From positions 1,217,656,609-1,217,720,608 of the forward strand of contig OX336388.2 in the NCBI GenBank assembly GCA_946902985.2: a stretch of 64,000 bases of DNA, read 5' to 3'. Positions within the stretch are counted from its first letter, which is position 1; the number at the start of each line of letters is the position of its first letter. Position numbers and translations under genes: made by a program. Of this stretch, positions 45,432-56,102 are shown in pieces. Under the pieces are notes generated by a model. The model had not been told where the DNA came from, made no database searches, and saw only the letters and a list, made by a program, of their open reading frames with translations. The stretch comes from Meconema thalassinum. Lineage: Eukaryota; Arthropoda; Insecta; Orthoptera; Tettigoniidae.

Positions 45432-47875
45432 TGGGTAGTTTATTGGCTGAGGAATAACCCACCCACCAAGGGAAGATGATTAAGAGAAGGAAGTAGATTT
45501 TGGATTGGAGAAAAAGGATAGAAAAATAGGAGGAGAGTCCCACAAAAGTTATGAATTTGACTTTCAATACATTTAGAAGCGGTTGCCACCGCAAATCCGT
45601 GCTCGGATACCTAAAGTGGGTACGAGCTTGGTCGAAGCTGACGGGAACCGCAGCTAAGACTTGGGCAGTTTGCCAGAGAAAGGCTTTAGTGTATTTCCTT
45701 CCAAGCACGAATAAAAGTACTATAGGGAAGGGTGATGGTCTGGCCAGACAGATAGTAAAAGCTTTATTGAGTATGAACGAGGGCATAAACCTAGGAAGAG
45801 CTAGGAAAGCCAGGATCCTGCCTAACTGTAGTATCAGAGAAATGATGAATCCAAAAACAAATATTTAATTTATTTAACAATTCAGGAGAAATTAATATTT
45901 TTGACAATTAAATATTTTGCAATCTTGTTAACAATTTGGGGTCGCAGACCTCCAACAACATTCAGAAATTGCTCCAGGCAAATAACAATTCTTAAGGTTT
46001 TAAACCTAGTACTAAAACCTTGATAAGATTTTAAAAAGGGCAATGAAATGATTAAAGTTTAAACATTAAATTGAGTACAAGGAGTGTACTATAAGAAATT
46101 TCTGAAAGAACATTCTAGAGAGAATAACAAATTCGAAAATAACAACAAGGAAAACATAAAGCATAAAATAGAAGTTACTACAACTTCTTATATTTAAACA
46201 GAATTACTTTATGAGAATTATACAAAAGAGGGCAGGTCACTTACTGTGAAACCTGAAGAGGTAATCAAAAAGAAGGTTCTAGACTTCCTATGTTTAATTA
46301 GAAATCACGAGCCAAATGGGGCAGTTTACATTTCGTGAGACCTAAAAATAACTCACTCAAGAGTTGAAAGAATTGTTTTCCCTAATTTGAAGGGAGAAAC
46401 AATGTAAGTTTGAAACGTGTGCTGGACACGTAATTATACAGAGATTAATTAATTACACATTAGAAAAAATGGGAGGGCACATCTATAGATTGACACCTCG
46501 TTGAAACAGACCTAAAGTTAAAAATGTATTACGGATTGTTAGTAAGAGGTTTAGGAAAGAGAGATGGGGATTGAGGAAAAATGTTCATGGCCTTGTTTGA
46601 ATATAAACGGACGATCGCGACGCGGTAGAAAAGTTGAGCAAGCACTGGTTTTCACTATAGTTCGTTGAAATATATGAGAAGTTCACTGTATAAACACGAG
46701 AGTTTATGACAAAAAAAGTTATTGCAATGATGAAAATATCTGGTTTCACTAGGTAGGCGAGAGTCTATTTCTTGAGAAGGTTGTAAATTACAATTAAATG
46801 TGCCATAGAAAATTCCAGCGGTGGACGAAAATTCACTATTGTAGTAATTTAGAAGTGAGATTCTTCAATTTTAAATAGCATTCTCACAAGTAAGTGAGAA
46901 ATACATGACGGCAGGACTTGCAGATAAAGTACAAGATCTGGAAGGTTCCAGAACGGTCTTAGCAGAAAAATGGGGCTAATGAAAATCCAACGGAGGAACT
47001 AGCTTGGTGAATTATAGACAGCGGGTATTTAGATAATATCCCACGTGGTGAGAAGATTTCTCATTTAGTTAGCGTAGGAAAATCTACTTTCTATTGAGTT
47101 TGGCTTAGACAGACAAAAGCTCAACATAGCAAATCCCTCGAAGAATGATTTTGCCCCAAATAATTAATCTCACGCTGTCTATAAAATATCGTTAAAAGCA
47201 TGTAATCTTTAAAATCATGAAGATGAGGTTAAAACTTGAAGCTGTACTTATCTTGGTTAAATGTTGATAGGGAAGATCCCCTTGACGGATGCCTAGAGTT
47301 CCAACATGGCGTGGAGTGAAGAAAGTGTCTCTTGGTTTGAGGAGACTGGCTTGAGTTGAGCCCTGACTGATCGAATCAACTGCCGACTTAGTAGTGAGAG
47401 CTGCTCAACGGAGCACGGAGGGACCGAGGAAGGGGAAAAGAGTGGGGGGTAGGAGACAAAAGGAGAACATATAAGTATTGCCAATATTGTAACAAAAAAA
47501 TGATCTCTTGCTGAGCTGGTCTTCAAAGAGTTGATAACAGTTGATACTAGCGCAGCATGGTGAGTAAAGAAGTGGACGTAGTCCTCTTGCTCAAGGAGAA
47601 AATAGCTGGCGATGATAACAGGATCTGGTGACCAAATGGATAAGTAAGTCCTCCAGCACCAGGAAGAATTGAGGAGCTTCAGAGATTCGCTGCGAGATGA
47701 CGCTAGGTGGGTCACAGAAGTTATATCTGGAACAGACTCATACAAAATATAAGCGACCTGAACCCCTAAGAGAGAACAGAAGATCACTGTTGGTGTCTGA
47801 CAAAGAGGAAGGAAAGAACATGCAAAAACATTGAAAATTATAATCTCAGGTACCGTGTATTCCAAGAATGCACCA
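45432..47875 (-). repeat. BEL-2 5' LTR, 2444 bp
   Basis: Partner of 38972-41413. Differences I noticed include TTGG(A/T)GAAAA near the left end and an extra A in a run at about 47495 (seven A here, six at 41037). Such long LTRs are unusual for BEL/Pao elements. Confidence 0.95.
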
Positions 47876-47880
47876 GACCT

Positions 47881-49773
47881 TACATTCCACAAACCCACTA
47901 ACATGCCCAGAGAGATACTGAAGCATCAGCACTGGAGATCCGACAAAAAGGCAAGAAGGACTAAAGCAGGCAAAGCGATTCGAATGTTCTACAGCCCATT
48001 ATTACACTAAAATTTTACATTGTACACAAATATATTACATACATTTTACACAAAAATATACATTACATTGATACACAAAATTACTCCCCCAAACAGATAA
48101 AGGAGCTGAGGTCACACCAGGTGGTGACAGGTATTACGTCAGGACGACGTAAAGGGACGCTGAAAGGCAGAGCCAGGGAAAACGGTGACAGATCCTGACA
48201 CAGACTCAAGACAGAACGACATAAGGTCAAAACAACGGGACTGCAGTGCGGGGAGGCACTGAGAGCTCGACAGAAGGGTATCTTCCCTGTCGTCTCGGAT
48301 TTGGTCATACCCACTATGCGTTACAGTTCCGGAGTCAGACCCGCAGGTGGCAACTTGATTGGCTGAGGGGAGAAATAGCCCACTCACCCTCGGACAGGAT
48401 AGAAACTCCACCTAGAGACGACCACATTTAAGACTTGACATTTTAGCTAAATTGTATGGCTAAGTAAACCCTCGGAGGCGTAAAGGGTAGTCTTCCGTTC
48501 GCAGGGAGTGAAAAAACAGAGCCCTCACCCGGACGTGTGGTGAAGAGAACACACACACACTCAATAAGGAACAACAAATGAACGAATACAACTATGTTCC
48601 AGCACAAGTAAATGGAGGGCAGCGGGCCCCTAGAGCTTAAATGGGAAGTGCAGCGAGCCCCCAAAGGTGTACTTGGGAGGGGAGCGACCCCCACAGGGGC
48701 CTGGGCAACCCATTAATAAATATGAATGATAAATAAGGCGGCTATAAGCCATATATAGATATATATAAATGAATTATTACAGTGCCTGCAGACGAAAATG
48801 GATATCCGCGCGAAGTGTTTGCTATTTTTAGCAACACAATTACACAGGCCTTCATACACAAACACATTAGCATTAAGGGGAAGTCGACAATTAGATTTAG
48901 GAGGGGTGAAGGGCCCCTACCAGGATGCCGGTCCTGGTAGACGGCATGCGACGGCGTTTGGAAGGTTCGCCGACCAAACAGATCCTCACATTATTATATA
49001 AGGAAGCGAGGGATGCAAGGACTCAGTATGGCATATTCCGATGGGTTCGGCCCCCGGCAGTGTATGCACATGCCCAAAGACTCTCTGTCAAAATTCTAGT
49101 ACGTAAGACAGTTGCATTTGGAAGGCAACTTAGATTTAAGCAAATTTAGTAAGCACTGTTGCGAGACAGTAGCTTACAACACATATTTCGGCATTAGAAT
49201 AAGGAAACTTTTGGGGAATATTTTTTTAGACATAGATTAATATTAGTTAGATATAAGATACACTTTTACACTATATATATACATATATATATATAATAAT
49301 TCGGCACCATATAGGGTAAGACCGAACAACATTCAACAGCATATGTAATGCGAACGCGACACAGAGCGTTCGGCACCTGGCGGCTAGACTGCCAGGATAA
49401 GTCTGATAAATCGATAAATTATCGATAAAAACATAACAGGGCGGAGGCACTGAAGCCGGCCGACCCACCAGCAAGGTGAACGGTACAGCCACGATGATTT
49501 CACTGCCATACAGCAGCAACATGTTTTTTTTTTGCCAAGATATTATTATGCACCACCTTTACTCACTAATTTGTACACATTCTAACATAATGCAACACAC
49601 TCACCACCTTATTTCACAGCAACACTCCAGAACACGGAATTCTGCACAGCTAGGATTGATACCTGTGGGGTATCAGGCCTATTGGCAGATAAAGAAAATA
49701 GCGTCAAAGATGTGACGTAACATACGACACTGAGGGCGCAACCGATTTGTGGCGGCGACTCTCACTGTCAAGT
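47881..49773 (+). other. pol-less element interior between BEL-2 and gypsy-2
   Basis: No supported gene; short frames on both strands lack recognisable motifs. There are CA-rich (48550-48560) and TA-rich (49270-49300) simple repeats. The stretch ends with AAGT, the gypsy-2 target duplication. Confidence 0.55.
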
Positions 49774-51269
49774 TGTAACGTGTTTTTCGAGGGGTTTTAT
49801 GCAACTGGCATAAGTCAGTAGGAAGCCATTCTATATTTATTTACGCGGCAAATTGTTCAGCCAAGAGAATTTTTCATGTTAATTTATTATTATTATTATT
49901 AATTTATTATAATTATTATTTAGGTATTTTCGGAGCATTTTATAAAAATTATTAGCATTCAGATAGGTTTTCTATGTCATAGAAAACGCTATCCAGCAAA
50001 TTATTACGAACGACGATATCATAGAAAATTATCTGATTACGGAATTTTACGGAGTTTTCGTCAGTTAGGGTATATCGAGAGACGTGACTCACTGGGATTT
50101 CAAGTACACGCTTAATCTTGTCGAGAAGCATGACGCAATCTTGGGTCGCAAGGTCTAGAAAAGGCGAATTGTTGGAACGGAAAACGACTTCTCCCTCTCG
50201 CGCGCCGAGTGTAAAGAAACCAGAGGAGGAGAACTAGCGGTGGGTCAACCAATCAGTGAGGACCACGCAAGCTGAAGCCGGCTGAAGAGTGGGGGAGCCA
50301 ACGTGGGCATATATCGTTCGACGCGCCGTGAAACGAGGACTATCTGTGAAATACTTGCGGAGTATGGTTATACGCGGGGGACGCTCCGATGTTCCGTGGA
50401 AAGGACTATCTGTGTAGAACTTGCGGAGTACGGTTGCAAGTGCGTGTCGCTCCGATGTTCAGTGGAGTTGAAGACTAACTTTTGCAAAACTTAACCAGTG
50501 CGGTTGTACGAGTGTTTGGGTCCGAGGTACGGACCACAGAATTATCTAATCTACCAGAATATCATCAAATTCCGACGGAGATGACGACGTCCAGGAGACT
50601 GTGGGAAGCTCACAGCATCAGCAAGTACGAGGGAAATGCCTTGGCAATTTCCAATGGTAAGCGCAAATGACGAAGAAATACGCAATCTCTCATTTTTCTT
50701 TGTTTTACATTTCATATTTCAGTAACTTCATAGCTTGGAAATAAGAGTAAAATCAATGTATCAGACTCCGTTTTCACGTAATTTTCTATCGGTAATATTC
50801 AAATCACAACGCTCCAATTTAAATTTTGTACTTATTATTATTATTAATTTTGCTATACTTGTTTTATATAATAAATTCATTTCTTTTACAAAGCAATCTT
50901 TGCTTTCAGTAGGTAGCATTAGATATAGACCAATTCCTTCTCCTGATACAATTGTTTGTTGGGTTAATGATCAAATCATACCACGATCTGAGTGAATAGG
51001 GTCTTGAAGGTGTTCTGCCAGAGCTAGACGTTGTTAAATACAAATTTAGATTTCAACATTGCATTGAGGTCTTGGCGCCCATTAAAACAACATAGCTTAG
51101 GCAAAGGTAAACAGTTACATTTATCTCCCAACAGTGTGGGCTAGCCAAACTGCCACATTGTACGCTCAACGTTAGGGGCTAGCAAAACGTGCCACTTGTC
51201 GCTCAACGAGAGGGCGAAAGAATCCATTACATTTGTCGCTACCAACATGGGGCTTTAATAACCATTACA
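49774..51269 (+). repeat. gypsy-2 5' LTR
   Basis: Runs from TGTAACGTG to CCATTACA. Inside are an ATT-rich stretch (about 49885-49920), a 66-bp tandem repeat (50335-50400 and 50401-50466, each with AGGACTATCTGTG and GCTCCGATGTTC, plus a weak third) and, near the end, four primer-site-like modules of about 38 bp. Confidence 0.95.
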
Positions 51270-51312
51270 CTTGTCGCCGACAACTTGGGGCTGAAAACCT
51301 AATAACATTTGT
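51072..51312 (+). repeat. tandem LTR-end/primer-binding-site modules of gypsy-2
   Basis: The block ACA(T/C)TTGTCGC...CAAC...GGGGCT recurs with starts at 51117, 51155, 51194, 51229, 51267 and (partial) 51305, a spacing of 35-39 bp. The LTR ends inside the fifth unit (CCATTACA, 51269), so CTTGTCGCCGACAACTTGGGG after it is the primer-site position in use. A further TTGGCGCCCA lies at 51073. Units 1-4 are within the LTR and recur at the end of the 3' LTR. Confidence 0.85.
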
Positions 51313-51370
51313 GGAAGGACTGTGCCTGTATTTTGGGGGTTATTTGTCTTTATCAGTGTATATCATTATG

Positions 51371-53368
51371 GGGGATGAGAAAGAAAGACAGATGAGGTTA
51401 CGTAGTGGTCATTAACGGGAGAGTGATGATACGAGCAGTATGTCGAGTGATGGTAGTACCGGGGTAGCGGAGGTAAATCCCGATACTGAAACAGGGAGTG
51501 TAGGCGGCCAACCAGAATTAAAAACTTTACTTCTCGGGTTCATGTATCAGAACAAAGTTAGTAGTGATGCCTTAAATGCAAAATTAGAACAGAATAATGC
51601 AAAATTAGAACAGAATAATGCAAAATTAGAACAAAACAGTAGGGAAAATAAAGAAAGTACAGAAGCTTTAAATAAAAAATTAGAACAGAATAATGCAAAA
51701 TTAGAACAGAATAATGCAAAATTAGAACAAAACAGTAGGGAAAATAAAGAAAGTACAGAAGCTTTAAATAAAAAATTAGAACAGAATAATGCAAAATTAG
51801 AACAGAATAATGCAAAATTAGAACAAAACAGTAGGGAAAATAAAGAAAGTACAGAAGCTTTAAATAAAAAATTAGAACATAATAATGCAAAATTAGATAA
51901 GAACAACAAGGAAAATAGTGTGAAAATGGAGCAGATTAGAGGAGAAATCAGAGGAGTAATGGAAGAGAAGGTTAAAGAGATCATTGCAGATGTAGACAAG
52001 AAATTAGGAAAAGTACAGGAGGAGTTAGAAATTAGAATCAGTACACAGGCTGAAAATTTAAAAGAACTAGTGCAACTGGAAACACAGCAGGTCAAAAAGC
52101 AATTGGGGGGAGAAATTGACAAAATTCAGGTAGCATCTAAAGAGGTTAAGGAACAGCTGGGGGGTAGAATTGAGAAAGTCCACTCACAAATAGTTGCAGA
52201 AGTAAATGATTTAAGAGAGAGTAATAGAGAGAGCATTAGCAAGATTGAGAAGAAACAAGCAAAGCTATATGATAAAGTAGAAGAATCAGAAGGAAACATT
52301 AAATTAACAGTAAACAGTATTGAGAGGAAGGCTGAGGAGAAAATCGCAGAATTAGAATTAAAATTAAAAGCTAGGATCAGGCAAGAAAATAGTCAGAATA
52401 GGCCAGTTTTTGTGAATAGCACACACAGGGAGGTAGAACTGGGGAAGTTCAGCAATCGACAGGGGTGCCCAATGGAGTTCATGAACACTATAGAAAATAA
52501 ATTCGGGGAAAGGTTGGAAAATGGTAGTATTGAGTGGTGCCAGGTAGTTGAAATTTTAGAACAAGTGTTTGTGGGGGAAACGAGGAATTGGTTTGCTGTC
52601 TACAGAGACAAGTTTACTGATATCAATGATTTTAAAATGAAATTCTGTGAAAAGTTCTGGAATGAGGTTATTCAGTCGCAGCATCGTGAGGGAGTAGTGT
52701 GAGGTAAATATAACCCTAAAGGAAGCTCCACCATGACCGAATACTTTTTAGGGCAGGTATTAGTGTGTAAATATCTTGATGGCTTGAAGGAGGAAAGTGA
52801 TGTGGTAAGGTTGCTACTTAGGCACTTTCCCTATAGGATCAAGGAGGCTGCTTGTATCCAGAATGTAAAGACTATATCACAAGTAGAAAATTTGTTAAGC
52901 ACATTTGATGCACTAGGGAGAGGGGGTTATGAGGACAATTTCAATCGGAACCAGGGTAATAATAATAATAGACCTAATGAAGCCAGGCATCAAGAAGTTC
53001 AAGGGAACGGTGGCGAAGGGGCCAACGCTCAAAATAGAAATAATAATAATCAGCTAAATCAGAACAGAGGAAATGGCTATGATAATCAGTATCAAGGAAG
53101 GAACAATGATTTCAGGGGAAATCAAGGGAGGAACAATGATTACAGGGGAAATCAAGGGAGAAACAATGATTTCAGGGGAAATCAAGGGAGAAATTATAAT
53201 GACAATAATTACAACCAGAATAGGGGTCAAGGAAGAGGACAGCCTAGTGGTAGTAATATACAGCCAAACAATGACAACGCTGCCCAGAACAACCAGACCA
53301 CTTCAGTAGTTAGTAGTACTACGGCCAGCTGTAGCGGTTCTTTAAACGCGAACCAGGCTGCGAAGTAA
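51371..53368 (+). pseudogene. gypsy-2 gag with coiled-coil repeats and two stops
   Basis: One phase from ATG 51371 (MGDEKERQMRLRSGH) meets TAA at 51413 and TGA at 52700, leaving open parts 51440-52702 and 52733-53368. Residues about 55-170 carry three or more copies of a 96-bp, 32-residue repeat built on the heptad KLEQNNA, a strong coiled coil, followed by more helical sequence. The core has GCPMEFMNTIENKF, NWFAVYRDKFTD and, after the TGA, GKYNPKGSSTMTEYFLGQV. The tail is Asn/Gly/Arg-rich with FRGNQGRNND repeats and no zinc knuckle. Confidence 0.85.
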
Positions 53369-54811
53369 GGTCAGAATCTCAGTCTGTAGCATGCCCTGTC
53401 CATACAATTATACAGGAACCCTATGACCTAAATGTAAGAAATGAATTATTACATGAACTAAATGATGAAGGTATTATTCAGGAAGTGGTTAGTAAGAGCC
53501 CCATAGTTAAATTTAACGTGTCCGAGGCGTACACAGATGTTTTAATTGATAGTGGTTGTATGAAGAGTTGCATAAGTAGTGCATTTTATGATAAAATGAA
53601 AGGAACTGGAATAAATTTTGAGGAGATGCCAATTAAAAGCACTTTTGTTATCACAGCTGTTGGGAAGAGGTCTAAAGTAATTTCTAAGCAAGTTTTAGTA
53701 GACATTAAAATTAATAATCATGTAGAGAAGCAGATTTGCCTTGTAATTCCAAATTTAGTATTCAGTGTTATCTTGGGTTCAGAGTGGCTAAGTAGAGTGT
53801 CTGTTAACTTATGTTATGATGTAGGGAGTTTGAAATTTAAATGGGGAGATTCTGAAGTAGAAGTAGCGTTCAATGACCATATTCAGAGGAGTAGTATTGT
53901 AGGTGTGATTTGTACTTTAAATGAGATATCGCCAGCCGTAGAGCGGGGTTCTCCATGTTTTGTGGGCAGTGTGATTACGAACGGAAGTCTAGAGGACTCG
54001 TTACGTGAGGCTGCATTTCAGGGAAATATAGAGGATGAACAGTGTGTTCAGCTCTATGATGTGTTATTGTGTAATAGGAGAGTTTTTGAGGATCGCATTG
54101 GTATGGCCAATTGCTATACACATTCATTGAACGTTATTGATAGGTCAGTATTCACAGGACATAGATATCCTGTACCTTTCGCTTATCAGAGTGCAGTTGA
54201 GGCACAAATTAACCAGATGCTTGAAGATGGGATTATTGAGCACTCGAACAGTCCATATGTTAATTCTTTGATAACGGTACCCAAGACCGACGGCACTGTT
54301 CGTATTTGTTTAGACGCTCGTTTGGTTAACAGTAGAATTAGTTCAGATCAGCTGAAATCTATGTCAATAGAGGAATTAATGCAAACATTTGAGGGGAAGA
54401 AGTATTTCACTTGTGTAGATTTGAGTTCCAGTTTTTGGCAAGTGCCACTTATATACGAAGATAGACCATTTACAGCTTTTAGTCATAAATATAACCTTTA
54501 TCAATTTTGTAGAACACCTTATGGGTTAAAGAGTAGTTCAGCATCTTTAATTAGGGCTTTAAACATCGCATTAGGGGATGACACAGGAGAGTTTGTAACC
54601 ATTTACATAGATGATATGGTAATTAGTTCACGCAGTTTTGAGGAGTATCTACGTCATTTAGATATAGTTTTTCAGAAGTTAGATCAGGCAGGGTTCACTT
54701 TGAAGCTGTCTAAGTCGTCATTCTGTCAGTCAGAAGTGACATTTTTAGGTCATAGAGTGTCGAGTAGAGGTGTGACACCAGAGGAAAGTAGGGTTAGCAT
54801 GTGTGGACAGT
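53335..54811 (+). pseudogene. gypsy-2 pol: protease and reverse transcriptase, truncated
   Basis: Open in the -1 phase relative to gag. Protease: TDVLIDSGCMKSCIS with the D-S-G active site (about 53535), ending VILGSEWLSRVSVNLCYDVG. RT: NQMLEDGIIEHSNSPYVNSL, FTCVDLSSSFWQV, FCRTPYGLKSS and the catalytic YIDDMVISS (54606), then FTLKLSKSSFCQSEVTFLGH. It stops at TAG 54811 just after RGVTPEESRV, where an internal deletion removes RNase H and most of integrase. Protease and RT motifs look intact. Confidence 0.9.
53341..53347 (+). promoter_or_regulatory. -1 ribosomal frameshift heptamer T TTA AAC
   Basis: TTTAAAC is positioned with TTA and AAC as gag-phase codons, the canonical X XXY YYZ arrangement. 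A -1 slip continues in the pol phase, which opens at 53335 right after a TAG, while gag stops at 53366-53368. Predicted overlap is 34 bases. A downstream structure was not modelled. Confidence 0.8.
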
Positions 54812-55031
54812 AGCAACAGGGCATCGTTACAGACACTGAGAAATATGCTAGGTACAGCAACGTGATGACGTTCATTTAAGGGAGCCACTTGCAAGGTTGG
54901 AAGCAGGTGACACAGAAACATTTATAGTTTCCAAACGTATTGGAAAAACAGCATATGTGCTGGAGAATAGTGAGGGAAACAGATTATACGGGACGTATAA
55001 TATACATAGTCTACGAAAATATGTGTCATAA
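54812..55031 (+). pseudogene. gypsy-2 integrase C-terminal fragment
   Basis: 54921-55031 encodes 37 codons, FIVSKRIGKTAYVLEN then GTYNIHSLRKYVS and TAA, the GPF/GPY-type end of a gypsy integrase, in a phase that extends back to REPLARLEAGD at about 54878. No catalytic core is present. The RT-integrase junction at about 54805-54870 marks the internal deletion. Confidence 0.8.
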
Positions 55032-56102
55032 AGTGAGTGTGTTTAGCTGGCGAGCCAGCCTATCAAATGAGTAAGTGTGGTATTTGGTGCGTGGGAGGAT
55101 CTGGTCTTAAGGCAGGTGTATCAGAAGTCACACAGGGGGGTAGTATGTAAGTAAATGAGAGTTTTTAAGGTACAGGGAAATATGACGGGATTGTCGGATG
55201 CTGTTGAGCACTAAATTGTCTCGATGCACCAAGGCCATTTTGGCAGCGCTGATGGGTTCCCATTTATCTCCAAGAGATGGGGGAGCGCTTGTATAGGGCT
55301 TGTTAGCTTAAGGCGTCCACGAGATAAAAGATGGGCCATCAGAATGCGAGACAGTCCTTCATGAAACTCATACATATCAGCACACGTGATTTCTGTTTAC
55401 GGCCTCGCCATGTAAGATTTGTAAGTGTGTAATTTAAGATAATTTGTACAATGGTATTATTTGTGTGAGGAGAAATGGTCTGTGTTGAGAACTAGTATTA
55501 AGTAGAATATGGTTAACGGGAACTTAACAAGACAGGGCGATTACGGCACAGAAATATTTGGTGTTATATGTAATGCGCATTTACTGTTTTTTTTTTTCAG
55601 AAGTCAATATTAATTTAATCTACTTTAAAGAGAGATTAAGTATTATGGTCACGAGGCGCTGCCACAATAGTGTGATCGTGTGCTCAGTGATAAGTGGAAT
55701 TAAATGTCACCATAAGGAGGGGACCTCCAGTGAAATTAGGAAGTTCTATGGTGATATAAATATATCAGAACACCTTCAATGCGTGTGATATGACATCATA
55801 AATACATAGTGCTCACACATTAATTTTGTCTATTTCTCCAACATAGAGAAATTTGAGAGGCGGAAATATCCGTGGAACACTATTCCATATGTAAAACATT
55901 GGACTGGTTGCAAAGTGCAATCCATAGTGACAACAAACTTTGACGCAAAGTGCGTGAAGAAAAATTATGAGTGTATATATCTGTAATTTAGGGTGATTTC
56001 ATTTATGTAATATGTATTTTGGATGGGGATTATTAACGTGTCTGGGATAATCGGATAATGGACCGTCGTCACGGTAAATCATCCGATGATCCGAGGCGAA
56101 TA
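55032..56102 (+). other. gypsy-2 3' untranslated region
   Basis: No supported gene. A purine tract GAGAGGCGGAAATA lies at about 55854-55867, and GAGGCGAATA directly precedes the 3' LTR at 56103; the latter is the better polypurine-tract candidate by position. Confidence 0.6.

Larger units (their letters stand above)
38972..47875 (-). mobile_element. BEL/Pao element with 2.44-kb LTRs and replaced pol core (BEL-2)
   Basis: LTRs at 38972-41413 and 45432-47875 differ at only a handful of sites. Perfect 5-bp duplications GACCT (38967-38971 and 47876-47880) mark a clean, recent insertion. On the minus strand the order is 5' LTR, primer site, gag (45167-43773), protease, and a long frame ending in the integrase C-terminus and running into the 3' LTR. 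RT, RNase H and integrase core are absent, so it must depend on another element. The minus strand is pyrimidine-rich throughout. Confidence 0.9.

Noticed and set aside
48357..48395. Similarity of ATTGGCTGAGG...CCCACTCACC to the BEL-2 LTR start as a second LTR copy
   Set aside because: The match does not extend beyond about 30 bp; likely chance.
50303..50494. 63-codon frame with an internal repeat in the gypsy-2 LTR as a coding gene
   Set aside because: It is explained by a 66-bp tandem repeat in non-coding LTR sequence and is copied in both LTRs.
51117..51320. Regularly spaced units that resemble a CRISPR-like array
   Set aside because: The units are diverged, overlap an LTR end and primer-binding site, and the context is an arthropod retrotransposon. 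They are primer-site modules, not repeats with spacers.
51547..52122. Minus-strand frames of up to 191 codons opposite gypsy-2 gag
   Set aside because: They are the complement of the KLEQNNA repeats and repeat with the same 96-bp period; no independent evidence.
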